Shown piece by piece: positions 47,927 to 59,956 of a stretch of 64,000 nt of DNA. The translations under genes and the position numbers were made by a program. Below the pieces are notes generated by a model. That model was given only the letters and a program-made list of their open reading frames with translations, ran no database searches and was not told the origin of the DNA. Position 1 is the first letter of the stretch; each line of letters opens with the position of its first letter. This stretch comes from Megalobrama amblycephala (Eukaryota; Chordata; Actinopteri; Cypriniformes; Xenocyprididae), in assembly GCF_018812025.1 (NCBI RefSeq), contig NC_063058.1, positions 22,847,797 through 22,911,796 of the forward strand. The letters are read 5' to 3'.

Positions 47927-50488
47927 AATGCAGGTGTGATATGGGCTTGAGGTATGGGCCCTTCATGGGTTTGTCCATGGGTTCAGTGTCGGCCCTATCT
48001 GAATTAGACCCATTAAGGGCCCTTCATGGGTTTGTCCATGGGTTCAGTGTCGGCCCTATCTGAATTAAACCCATTATGGGCCCTTCATGGGTTTGTCCAT
48101 GGGTTCAGTGTCGGCCCTATCTGAATTAGCCCCAGCATGGGTCCTACATGGGTTTGTCCATGGGTTCAGTGTCGGCGCTATCTGAATTAGCCACAGTATG
48201 GGTCCTACATGGGTTTGACCTTGGGTCCAGTGTCAGCCCCTATCTGAATTAGCCCCAGTATGGGCCCTACATGGGTTTGTCCATGGGTTCAGTGTCGGCC
48301 CCTATCTGAATTAGCCCCATTATGGGTCCTACATGGGTTTGTCCATGGGTTCAGTGTCGGCCCTATCTGAATTAGCACCAGTATGGGCCCTACATGGGTT
48401 TGACCTTGGGTTCAGTGTCGGCCCTATCTGAATTAGCCTCAGTATGGGTCCTACATGGGTTTGACCATGCAGTGTCGGCCCCTATCTGAATTAGCCCCAT
48501 TATGGGCCCTACATGGGTGTCTATGGGTTCAGTGTCGGTCCTATCTGAATTAGCCCCATTATGGGCCCTACATGGGTTTGTCCATGGGTTCAGTGTCAGT
48601 CCTATCTGAATTAGCCCCATTATGGGCCCTACATGGGTTTGTCCATGGGTTCAGTGTCGGCCCTATCTGAATTAGCCCCATTATGGGCCCTACTTGGGTT
48701 TGTCCATGGGTTCAGTGTCGGTCCTATCTGAATTAGCCCCAGTATGGGTCCTACATGGGTTTGTCCATGGGTTCAGTGTCGGCCCTATCTGAATTAGCCC
48801 CAGTATGGGTCCTACATGGGTTTGACCTTGGGTTCAGTGTCGGCCCTATCTGAATTAGCCCCATTATGGGTCCTACATGGGTTTGTCCATGGGTTCAGTG
48901 TCGGCCCTATCTGAATTAGCCCCAGTATGGGTCCTACATGTGTTTGTCCATGGGTTCAGTGTTGGCCCCTATCTGAATTAGCCCCAGTATGGGTCCTACA
49001 TGGGTTTTACCTTGGGTTCAGTGTCGGCCCCTATCTGAATTAGCCCCATTATGGGTCCTACATGGGTTTGTCCATGGGTTCAGTGTCGGCCCTATCTGAA
49101 TTAGCACCAGTATGGGCCCTACATGGGTTTGACCTTGGGTTCAGTGTCGGCCCCTATCTGAATTAGCCCCATTATGGGCCCTACATGGGTGTCCATGGGT
49201 TCAGTGTCGGCCCCTATCTGAATTAGTCCCATTATGGGCCCTACATGGGTTTGTCCATGGGTTCAGTGTCGGCCCCTATCTGAATTAGTCCCATTATGGG
49301 CCCTACATGGGTGTCCATGGGTTCAATGTCAGTCCTATCTGAATTAGCTGCAGTATGGGCCCTACATGGGTTTGTCCATGGGTTCAGTGTTGGTCCTGTC
49401 TGAATTAGCCCCAGTGTGGGTCCTACATGGGTTTGACCATGGGTTCAGTGTCGGCCCCTATCTGAATTAGCCCCAGTATGGGTCCTACATGGGTTTGTCC
49501 ATGGGTTCAGTGTCGGCCCTATCTGAATTAGCCCCAGTATGGGTCCTACATGGGTTTGACCTTGGGTTCAGTGTCGGCCCTATCTGAATTAGCCCCAGTA
49601 TGGGTCCTACATGGGTTTGTCCATGGGTTCAGTGTCGGCCCTATCTGAATTAGCCCCAGTATGAGTCCTAGATGTGTTTGTCCATGGGTTCAGTGTTGGC
49701 CCCTATCTGAATTAGCCCCAGTATGGGTCCTACATGGGTTTTACCTTGGGTTCAGTGTCGGCCCCTATCTGAATTAGCCCCATTATGGGTCCTACATGGG
49801 TTTGTCCATGGGTTCAGTGTCGGCCCTATCTGAATTAGCACCAGTATGGGCCCTACATGGGTTTGACCTTGGGTTCAGTGTCGGCCCCTATCTGAATTAG
49901 CCCCATTATGGGCCCTACATGGGTGTCCATGGGTTCAGTGTCGGCCCCTATCTGAATTAGTCCCATTATGGGCCCTACATGGGTTTGTCCATGGGTTCAG
50001 TGTCGGCCCCTATCTGAATTAGTCCCATTATGGGCCCTACATGGGTGTCCATGGGTTCAATGTCAGTCCTATCTGAATTAGCTGCAGTATGGGCCCTACA
50101 TGGGTTTGTCCATGGGTTCAGTGTTGGTCCTGTCTGAATTAGCCCCAGTGTGGGTACTACATGGGTTTGACCATGGGTTCAGTGTCGGCCCCTATCTGAA
50201 TTAGCCCCATTATGGGCCCTACATGGGTTTGTCCATGGGTTCAGTGTCGGTCCTATCTGAATTAGCCCCGTTATGGGTCCTACATGGGTTTGACCATGGG
50301 ATCAGTGTCGGCCCCAATCTGAATTAGCCCCATTATGGGCCCTACATGGGTGTCCATGGGTTCAGTGTCGGTCCTATCTGAATTAGCTGCAGTATGGGCC
50401 CTACATGGGTTTGTCCATGGGTTCAATGTCAGTCCCTATCTGAATTAGCCCCAGTATGGGCCCTACATGAATTGACACACCTGCATTT
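47927..50488. repeat. 61-bp tandem array, ~41 copies, bounded by 12-bp inverted repeats
   Basis: Unit: ATGGGTTTGTCCATGGGTTC, AGTGTCGGCCCTATCTGAAT, TAGCCCCAGTATGGGTCCTA plus C, with 59-62 base variants. A 12-unit block repeats at a period of 734 bases (landmarks 48941/49675, 49103/49837, 49348/50082). The array is enclosed by AATGCAGGTGTG at 47927-47938 and its exact inverse at 50477-50488. No target duplication was found. Frames on the minus strand are repeat-driven. Confidence 0.9.
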
Positions 50489-52136
50489 ACACACAAACTG
50501 AAACTTTCAGATGCCATCTTAATTTTTTAGCTTAATTGTCATAGAATTGAATTCACAGGATTGTGTGATATCAAAGGCAGCAAAGTGAAGCTTCCTTAGA
50601 ATGCATCCTCCAAAGGCAGCATTTTTAAGCATTTGGATGCAGCCAATGACACGACAATAATCGCAAACAATATATTGCACACACAAAATGGGGTAAACAC
50701 AGTCCATTTTATTTATATATAACTTTTTATTGATACTTTTTAGAATAAAATGAAATGCAAGTATATTTATAATCAACATTTTTCCTGATTCTGCCCATCA
50801 TCTTGGATTTTTCACTCAGCTCATTGTGATGCATTTTTGTGATTGCCTTGTCTGCAAAGGATTTCTGTGATGCTGCTTTAGAATTTGCCCAAAATGAAGT
50901 GTCTTTCTAGATTTTTGCATCTAGGATGCCTTGAAATACCATCTAGGTAGGCAGCACACTAGATTCTGAAGCAGAGATACAGAGAAGAGCTCTCTCAGGC
51001 AGTTACAACCACAGGACATGAATCCTATTTAGTCAATGTCAGATAACAGAGATTGTGAAGACAAACACACACACATTAGCTTGCACAGCACACATTCCAT
51101 CAAAGCCATGCGGATTCTTAATAGATGGCAGGACCTCTAGTGTACTAAGTATCCAGAACAGACAAGCAGGACTGGGCCGCCATATGCCTGGCACTATCCT
51201 CTAAGGCCACAAAAACCTCAAAGGAGCTATCTGTCTCAGTATTGTATCACATGGTTGGATGGTGACAAGAAACCATTGCCTGCAGTAGACATGAGGCTGT
51301 TGTGAGACAGTCATTGGGGGGAAAAGATGTTGCTGACATTTCAGTTCTTTTAAGCACCATCAAGTCTCCAGTATATTGTTAAACTTGCATCCTGCATAAA
51401 CTTGCAATATGACAAAAACCTGCATGCTTATTCATATTAGTGCCCACATTCTCCACCACAAACAAAGCATAATGCATACATGAATAGACTAAAAAAATAC
51501 TTTTTTCTCCTGTGAAGCATTTAAAGGCAATCACAGTGAATGTTATTCAATTGTAAAATTCATTGTGTGCACTTACGCTAATAGGATGCGTGTGCTCAAG
51601 AGTTTAATTTATGTTGTAAAGTGGAAGCTTGCTGACGTGTGTACTAACATTGTGTCTTTTCTACATAAACTTCACTAAGCACGCACCATCTCCCCATTAT
51701 ACCATGGCAGTTCACCCTGTAACCTTTAGCTCATTACAAATTACGTACTGAAGGCATGTCTGTAGAAACAAACCTCAATTAATTACGATGACCTCAAAAC
51801 TGTTATCAACCTTTAGAAGACTAAAAAGTGTTTTCCCTAGGGAGCATAAAATTAATCATTTTCGCAATAAGAAAATATTTATGAGTACACACACCTTTAG
51901 GCCGTGTTTGGTACTTTAAATGTCAAACACAATGTTCTAACCAATGTGACAGAAGTCAGTGAACTCTCAGCATTATTATGTACAAAACTAACTAACTTTC
52001 TGTCCATCCAGGGCAGACATGTTTATTTTAGATTTGAGCTCATGAAAAGAGTATTGAGTCATCTGTTGGTCTTTAGTAATATTCAGTTAACTTAAAAAAA
52101 AGTTCCTCATTTATATCATCCATGAAAGTGACACTA
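50489..52136. other. unassigned sequence
   Basis: Nothing recognised. Confidence 0.35.
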
Positions 52137-52374
52137 TTCAAGGATTAGTTCACCCTAAATAAAAATTATCCCATAATTTAATCACACTCAAGCCATCCTA
52201 GGTGTATATGACTTTCTTCTTTCAGACAAACACAGTTATATTAAACTAGATAAAAAAGTTTGTCGAGACAAACTTTAAGTTGGCTTGATAAGCCGGTCCA
52301 GAAAGTTTGAAGCAGTTTTAAAAGTTTTCAGTTTGAAAGTTTCAGTTTTAGTTTAGTAATTTTGATAGAGTACT

Positions 52375-52795
52375 AGGGTGCTCTGTGTGGTTGCTAAGGT
52401 GTTGCTATGCGGTTGCTAGGGTACTCTGAGTGGTTGCTAAGATGTTGCTATGTGGTTGCTAGGGTACTCTGGGTGGTTGCTAGGGTGTTGCTATGCGGTT
52501 GCTAGGGTACTCGGGATGGTTGCTAAGGTATTCTGGGTGGTTGCTAGGGTGTTGCTACTCGGTTGCTAGGGTGTTGCTATGCGGTTGCTAAGGTACTCGG
52601 GGTGGTCGCTAGGGTGTTACTATGCGGTTGCTAAGGTACTCAGGGTGGTCGCTATGGTGTTGCTATGTGGTTGCTAGGGTACTCGGGATGGTCGCTATAG
52701 TGTTGCTATGCGGTTGCTAGGGTACTCGGGGTGGTCGCTAAGGTGTTGCTATGCGGTTGCTAGGGTACTAGGGGTGGTTGATAGGGTGTTGCTAG
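52375..52795. repeat. 43-bp minisatellite
   Basis: Units of GTTGCTATGCGGTTGCTAGG then GTACTCGGGGTGGTCGCTAA, about nine to ten copies. Unit length and the half GTTGCTATGNGGTTGCTA equal those of the array at 32020-32880. Confidence 0.95.
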
Positions 52796-52832
52796 ATTTG
52801 GTTTGATAGATTTAGTTTGATAGATTTAGTTT

Positions 52833-52934
<102 letters not shown>

Positions 52935-53990
52935 GTTTCAATGGATTAGAAATAGTACATAGAATGGCACTTGTCTAATTGAGTTTCTGAGTCTAATGGG
53001 CTTCCGTAGTTTAAATTTGAATTTTGACAGTTGGAGTTTGAACAGTCTTGGCTCATTTGAACATTCCGTCAATGAAAGTCAATGGGATTTTTCCGAGCTT
53101 TAACAGTCTTTTTTAGGAAAACCGTAAGTCGGATCAGTTAGAAAAGACCAAGTCAGAACAGTCTGAAGGGCTGACCCAAGTTTGGAGTATGTAGAGTTAA
53201 AGCTCTAGGAGTAGTTAGAGTTGGAAATTTTAGTCTCAGAAGAAAATAGCATAACAGTAAGTTGGCTTTTTCAAGCCAACTTAATAATATCCTGGCTCTT
53301 GCAAGCTTCATAATGGGAGTGAATGGTACCCAAGATTTTGAAGCCCAAAAAACGCATCCATCCATCATAAAAGTAATCCATACGGCTCCAGGTGGTTAAT
53401 AAATGCCTTCTGTAAGAAAAATGTCCATATTTAAAAGTTTATAAAGTATAATCACTGGCTTCCAGCGGAAGAGTGACCACTGACCCGACGCATTGAAACA
53501 CCGGTTACGAATTAGAAGTCTAAAACAAGAATTTTTAAAAAGAAATGTCAGAGGATTTCGATATAAGAGAAAAGGAGGTTGAGTTTGTTGCCCAGCCCTT
53601 ATTTTTCACCTAAGCTTACGCTACTCCTACATAATGCGTCGGGTCAGGGGTCATTTTCTGCCGTAACTCGACTTGCATACAGCCGTTACCAGAAGGCAGT
53701 GATTATAGTTTATAAAGTTTAAATATGGATATTTTTCTTACAAAAACCCATTGCTTCACTTCAGAAGGATTTATTAACCCCCTAGTGCCGTGTGGAATAC
53801 ATTTCTGATGGATGGATGCACTTTTTTGGGCTTCAAAATCTTGGGTACCATTCACTCCCATTATAAAGCTTAGAAGAGCCAGGATATTTTTAAATATAAC
53901 ACTGATTGTGTTTGTCTGAATAAAGAGAAAATGCTTGAGGGTGAGTAAATTATGGGATAATTTTCATTTTTGGGTGAACTATCCCTTTAA

Positions 53991-55051
53991 CAACAGCACA
54001 AACTAATTAGCAGTGGATTTGGTAAATGTTCTGTCATGTTTTGGGGTATGTTTTTTTTCCCAATCTAAAAGTGTTAAAAAAAAAATTAACAGAAATCATT
54101 GTGAAAACATTTAAAATTTCTAAAGTTGGTTACACATATCAAATGGAAATTCAAACTCACCTTGTCGTGTGAGCTCATCCCTCACAGAGCAATGTCAGTT
54201 TTTAGATAGTTATTTCCATTTTGCTATTGTCTAAATAATCAAGTCATAAGTGATAAACTTTAAGTGCCCAAGTATAACAAGAGGCTGTTTCTGTAAGTCT
54301 CGAATAACCTTAAAAAAACACTTTTTAAAATGAAAGCTATTCATATTTTTTAAATTACAGATTTAAAGTGGTGCTGCATAAAATGACCCACTGCTATTCC
54401 TGAATGAAGAATACTTCTCAAGGTTAAAATGAAAGATTTATGTATCACAATCTGCAGAGCTGCTCAAACTTCCTTATTCTTTTGTTTTTGTTTTCAAAAG
54501 GTTTAGTTTTGCTAAACTGCAATTACAGAAATATCTGTAAACTTTGGTGAAATCTGACCTGGAAATCGCTAAATCTGACCCTAAAGAGACATGCTGACGT
54601 ATTTAAAATTCAATGCAAAATCCACTAATGGAGTCAGCGAAGGTGATGTGATATAAAGAGATTTGGTTCGGAAAACTTAGGAAAGACATTCAGGGTCATG
54701 TAACCACAACAGGAAAGGTTATTTTGATATAAAGACAAATGCACCCTCTCAGGTTTGTTTTGATGGGAGCCTGTACAGTAAAGGTTGAGCAGTACTGCAT
54801 TGAAAGATTAACAACAGAGCTCAACAGTGGCCTTGGCTCCGGAAGTATTTTTCCCATTCTTTTTCTCCAATGTCATGTTTTTTAACTTTTTTAAATGAAA
54901 CTTTTTAAAGCTGTAAACCAAACCAACCAACATTAAAAGCTTTTTTTTTTTAAAAAGCATTTGAAGCAAAATAGTGGTCTTTTATGACTGAATTAACTAT
55001 GTATGAAGCATTACTAATGAGTTTGAGAAATGAGAAATAAGAAAATAACAC
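53991..55051. other. unassigned sequence
   Basis: Nothing recognised; several short A/T runs. Confidence 0.35.
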
Positions 55052-55055
55052 TTAA

Positions 55056-55280
55056 AGGGAATAGTTCACTAAAAAATGAAAATTCTGTCATCATGTAGTC
55101 ACCCTCAAGTTGTTCCAAACCAATTTTTTTTCTTCTGCTGAACACAAAAAAGGCATTTTGAAGAATATGGTTAACCAAACAGTTAATGGGGTCCATCAAC
55201 TGTTTGGATATCGACATTCTTCAAAATATCTTATTTTGTGTTCAACAGAAGAAAGAAATTCATACAGGTTTTGAACAACT
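55056..55280. mobile_element. fold-back MITE, right end truncated
   Basis: Starts AGGGAATAGTTCACT after TTAA (55052-55055). Internal arms TTCTTCTGCTGAACACAAAA and TTTTGTGTTCAACAGAAGAA pair across a loop at about 55185. The terminal ~55 bases of the right arm are missing. Confidence 0.7.
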
Positions 55281-55739
55281 TATATTTCCTGTTATTTGTC
55301 TTATCCTGATAGTGTTTTGTCTTTGTGTGTATGACCCTGTGCACTGTTTTATGAACAGGCCAGTTACTATGAACTCTGTTTCATTATGTTTATTTTACCA
55401 CCTGTATTGTGAAGGTGATTATCAGTACATTGTAAGGTAAAAAGCACATTTTGATAGTTAATTTTGATAGATCACTGCATTTCTAAGTTGTATACAGGTA
55501 CCAATATGCCATGATATCTGAAACACTGTCAGCATATTCTTTACAGTGAATTTCAGGCAAGCACAGCTGCCAGTATTTACTACGGAAGAGGATTAGGGCC
55601 AAGCAATAATATAAAAAATATTACCATCTCGATATTAAAGTTTTGGTAAATTTTGAGAAAAAACTCGTTAAATTTCGAGAAAAAAGTCGAGATAAAATGT
55701 TGAGAATAAAGTCATTAAAATAGTTACAAATAGTTGGAA

Positions 55740-55940
55740 ACATTTGAGATATTGTAAGTACTCAAGTGAACAAAATATATAACACTGGTGGTTTTTGTAC
55801 ATTTTTTTTTTTTTTTGTTTTTGTAAAATCTTACATATTGCACCTTTAACTCAAATTTTTAATTTCAATGAACTCAAAATTTGAAGGCATCCAGGTAACT
55901 TACTTTTTTAAGTTAACCCAACAATTCTTTTTTACAGTGT
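55740..55940. mobile_element. right ends of two MITEs
   Basis: 55740-55844 ends TTACATATTGCACCT before TTAA (55845-55848). 55855-55940 ends TTTTACAGTGTA like the CACTGTAAACC family. The stretch 55281-55739 before these is unassigned. Confidence 0.45.
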
Positions 55941-55987
55941 ACATGTCAACTACCAGTCATTAGAGTATTAGTAGACTGTCTGCTTAA

Positions 55988-56300
55988 AGGTAGGGTAGGC
56001 AATTTGTTTTATAAACCCTTTTTGTTATATTGGTTGAAACTGATAGCAATCAATAGTAGAAATCATCTAAATAAAATGTAAATTTCTTCTGTGGAAGTCT
56101 CAGGACAAAAAAAAAAAGAAAATGTTAGAAAATGTTAGAAAATTGGTGTGATTTCTAAATTTAGATCCATACTGCAGTGCTCCTTCCTTTGAACCATACT
56201 GAGTACACTTTGTTCTGTTTGCAACCATCACGTTCAAAAGCATCCATTATCTTATATATTTTGCCCCTTGTGGTAACAATTGTTGATAGATTTGACTGTG
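55988..56300. mobile_element. left end of a TTAA element, AGGTAGGGTAGG type
   Basis: AGGTAGGGTAGGCAATTTG follows TTAA (55984-55987), a common cyprinid repeat start. The right end is not found; the extent is approximate. Confidence 0.5.
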
Positions 56301-56714
56301 ATTTCTGTTACTTTGTTTCCACAGACACTTGTCAAGACACCATAGTGTCTTAATCATAGTGACAAACAAATAATAAATAATTTTTTCTGAGCTGATGGCC
56401 ACTTAATCCAAATAGTGACAACATATTGATGACGCATAACTATGTTTTGTTTGTTTGTTGTCTGCACCATGTCACAAAATGGTGCTAGAGTGCTGTATAA
56501 GTGGCAAATTGAAACGACACGTTGTCTATAATGTCTATACTTACTGTAATTACTAGCCTGAAAAAAAGCAGCGCAGCAGCTCATTAATGCTGAATAAAGC
56601 ACATTACTTCATCCCTGTTTAGAGTATGGATCTGAATAAATTAAAAGGAAAGGTTGCTTAGGAAGGAAGGAAAGTTGTACAAATGAGATATCCTTACCAG
56701 AGCAAAGCCCTTAC

Positions 56715-56791
56715 AGTTGCTGCAGAAAGTAAAGGCCTTCTGGGACATCTGTGTCTAGGTCAATGCCGGGCAAATTGATCCCATAGAAAGT
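56715..56791 (-). CDS. candidate 77-base internal exon, minus strand
   Basis: On the minus strand a strong acceptor (TTTTTTTTAATCTGCAG) precedes 56791 and a donor GTAAGG follows 56715. Only one of the three frames is open, and it reads INLPGIDLDTDVPEGLYFLQ, a composition typical of real protein. If the donor is not used the frame stops at the TAA that overlaps it; a second donor (CTG/GTAAGG) lies at about 56699. The best exon candidate in the window, but the protein is not recognised and no neighbouring exons could be linked. Confidence 0.4.
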
Positions 56792-57485
56792 CTGCAGATT
56801 AAAAAAAACAGCTTTACCCAGATTCTCCCTCACGCTGGCTCTCAGGCTTGAAAGAATCCGATCCTGTGATCAATTAGCCTCCCGCATCGCATGTGAATCA
56901 ATTAGGGCTGGCATAGTTAAAAAAAGCTGACTTAATAACAGAAGATTACATTTCTAATGATGAGATGAGGGCAGGGCTTCTGCTTTTCTGCTCCTTATAA
57001 CTTTTTAATTTTTCCTCTATGTCTCATAAGACACATTCCCCAGTGAAATCAATAGATCCACAGTGTTCTCTGATGCAGTGCTACGTCTAGTGTGTAAGTG
57101 TCCTAAGATATAATAAGATTCATCATTCTTCCCTACATATGATTATAGGCCCGTTCAACTTCACACCAAGAATGACTAAAAAGATAACTATAGAAAGACT
57201 AAAATGATAACTATATTAGCGGCCACACCAACGAACGATAATGTTCTTTTTATTATTAGCATGAACAATTGCTGCTTTAAATGCACAAGCTCTTTAAATT
57301 TGGGTGGATTCTGATTAGCTGTCAATGTTTTTATCAGCTGGAAAAATCGTTCTGAATGTGATTTCAGTGATATTGTTCCTCTTTGTCATTATCATTACAG
57401 TTGTAGTGTGGACTTAGAACGATTATTAAAACAATTATAGTTATCATCTTTGGTGTGAACGAGTCTTATCTTGAAAAATTATAGT

Positions 57486-59368
57486 GACACTTACCTTATT
57501 GCAGTTGTTCTCAACATGGTGGGTCGTGACAAAGAAAAAGAAGGAGGGAGGGAGGAGGGAGGGAGGGAAGGAAGGAGGGAGTGAGGGAGGGAACGAAGNN
57601 NNNNNNNNNNNNNNNNNNNNNNNNNNNNNNNNNNNNNNNNNNNNNNNNNNNNNNNNNNNNNNNNNNNNNNNNNNNNNNNNNNNNNNNNNNNNNNNNNNNN
57701 NNNNNNNNNNNNNNNNNNNNNNNNNNNNNNNNNNNNNNNNNNNNNNNNNNNNNNNCCAAAGGCAGTGCAGAAAGAAGGAAGTGCATAAGGAATTTGAATG
57801 AAAGAAAGGAAGGAAATAAAAAGAGCAGAAGGAAATGTGAAATGACATATGGACAATGAAAGGCAGAGCAGAAGGAAGTGTGAATGAAAGAGCAGAAGGA
57901 TGGTAAGGTGGAAAGGAAGTGTAGAAGGAAAAAAATAGGAAAAGGAAGCATGTATGATGTAAGGCAGTGCAGAAAGGAAGGAAGAACAGAAAAAGAGCAG
58001 AAGGAAATTAAGTGAAAGTATGGATGACGGAAGGCACTGTAGAAGACGAAAGTGCATACGGAAGTGATAAAGGAGAAAAAGTGGAGAGAAGTGCAGAAGG
58101 AAGAAATGCTGGAAAGAAATGCCGACGTGAGGAAGGAAGGAAGGAAGGAAGGAAGGAAGGAAGGAAATGTGAAAGGAAGTATAGACAAAAGTGGGTAGTG
58201 CAGAAAAAAGGAAGTGCGGAAGGAAGTGTGAAAGGAAGGAAGGAAATGCAAAAGTGAGGAAGTAAAGAAGGAAGGGAAGAAGAAAGAGTAATATGTAGGA
58301 AGGAGGGAAGGAAGGAAGGAAGGAGGGAAGGAAGGAAGGAAGGAAGGAAGGAAGGAAGGAAGGAGGGAGGGAGGAAGGGAAGGAAGGAAGGAAGGAGGGA
58401 GGGAGTGAAGGAAGGAAAGAAGGAAAGAAGGAAAGAAGGAAGGAAGGAAGGAAGGAGGGAGGGTGGGTGGGAGGGAGGGAGGGAAGGAAGGAAGGAAGGA
58501 GGGAGGGAAGGAAGGTGGGAGGGAGGGAGTGAAGGAAGGAAGGAGGGAAGGAAGGAAGGTGGGAGGGAGGGAGTGAAGGAAGGAAGGAGGGAAGGAAGGA
58601 AGGTGGGAGGGAGGGAGTGAAGGAAGGAAGGAGGGAAGGAGAGAGGGAGAGAAGGAAGGAGGGAAGGAAGGAAGGAAGGAAGGAGGGAGGGAAGGAAGGT
58701 GGGAGGGAGGGAGTGAAGGAAGGAAGGAGGGAAGGAGAGAGGGAGAGAAGGAAGGAGGGAAGGAAGGAAGGAAGGAAGGAGGAGGGAGGGAGGAGGGAGG
58801 AAGTGAAGGAAGGAAGGAAGGAAGGAGAGAGGGAGAGTGGGAGGAAGGGAAGGAAGGAAGGAAGGAAGGAAGGAGGAAGGAAGGAGGGAGTGAAGGAAGG
58901 AAGGAGGGAGGGAGGGAAGGAAGGAGGGAGGGAGGGAAGGGAGGAAGGAAGGAAGGAAGGAAGGAAGGAAGGAAGGAGGGAAGGAAGGAAGGAGGGAGTG
59001 AAGGAAGGAAGGAGGGAAGGAAGGAGGAGGAGTGAAGGAAGGAGGGAGTGAAGGAAGGGAGGAAGGAAGGAAGGAAGGAAGGAAGGAAGGAGGGAGGGAG
59101 GGAGGGAGGGAGGGAAGGAAGGAAGGAAGGAAGGAATGAGGGAAGGAAGGAGGGAGGGAAGGAAGGAAGGAATGAGGGAAGGAAGGAGGGAGGGAAGGAA
59201 GGAGGGAGGGAGGGAAGGAAGGAAGGAAGGAAGGAAGGAGGGAAAGAGGGAAGGAAGGAAGGAAGGAAGGAAGAAGGGAGTGAAGGGAGGGAGGGAAGGA
59301 AGGAAGGAGGGGGAGGGAGAGGAAGGGAGGAAGGGAGGAAGGGAGGAAGGAGGGAGGGAGGGAAGGAG

Positions 59369-59418
<50 letters not shown>
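57486..59418. repeat. GGAA/GGGA purine array after a hAT left end
   Basis: The sequence GTTGTTCTCAACATGGTGGG (from about 57504) is a hAT MITE left end that runs straight into GGGA/GGAA units. 57756-58290 is a mixed section with GGCAGTGCAGAAGGAAGTG modules. 58290-59375 is nearly pure GGAA/GGGA with a few GTGG and GTGAAGG steps, and 59370-59418 is (GAAA)n. No right hAT end. The long Ser/Pro/Leu-rich minus frame (to 59497) and Lys/Glu/Gly-rich plus frames are artefacts of the repeat. Confidence 0.95.
57599..57755. other. assembly gap (157 N)
   Basis: A run of N inside the purine array. The repeat differs on either side, so the true length is unknown. Confidence 1.
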
Positions 59419-59618
59419 GAAATATGGATTGCAGGTCTGTTCTTATAGGGTCACATGCAGAAAAATGCAAAATAAATAGGCTTATAATTAAATGCAACTA
59501 ATAATATAATAATAGTATAATACCTCAGTCGTCAGGATAGCAAAAGAAATATGCTTAGAAACTTTTAAAATAGACAGAAAATGCTTCCAATATCTCACTT
59601 CTGCCTGGATTGCTAAAA

Positions 59619-59770
59619 CTTTACAATAAGGTTCTATTTGTAAACATTAGTTAACTACATTAGTTAACATGAACCAGCAATGAACAATACTTCTAGTTCC
59701 AAAACATTTCTTAAACTCAGTTAATGTTCATTTACTATATTATTAAAATTAAAAGTTGTATCTGTAAGGA
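59619..59770. repeat. partial dispersed repeat, TTAGTTAACTAC type
   Basis: ACAATAAGGTTCTATTTG, TTAGTTAACTACATTAG and ATGAACAATACTTCTA follow in the order of a very common cyprinid repeat (from memory). Only the left part is present. Confidence 0.55.
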
Positions 59771-59956
59771 ATATTTGTGCTTGGTCGGTGTCGTTGTGTC
59801 GGTTTTGTTTCTTTTGCGGTTGTAGGCTGTAAGTACCTTTTGAAATAACTGAAATCATGTTTATTTATATTTATATGGAAATGTAATGCGGTCAAGACCT
59901 GCCTAGAAATACTTTAGCCGTGCGTTTCCAGTATGTGAAAATAATCGCACACCTTA

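Noticed and set aside
47940..50470. A CRISPR-like reading of the regular 61-bp repeats
   Set aside because: Units are head-to-tail with no unique spacers, and the context is a vertebrate genome; it is a minisatellite.
57491..59497. A 668-codon Ser/Pro/Leu-rich frame and Lys/Glu/Gly-rich frames on the other strand
   Set aside because: Direct translation of GGAA/GGGA repeats and read through an N gap; no coding evidence.
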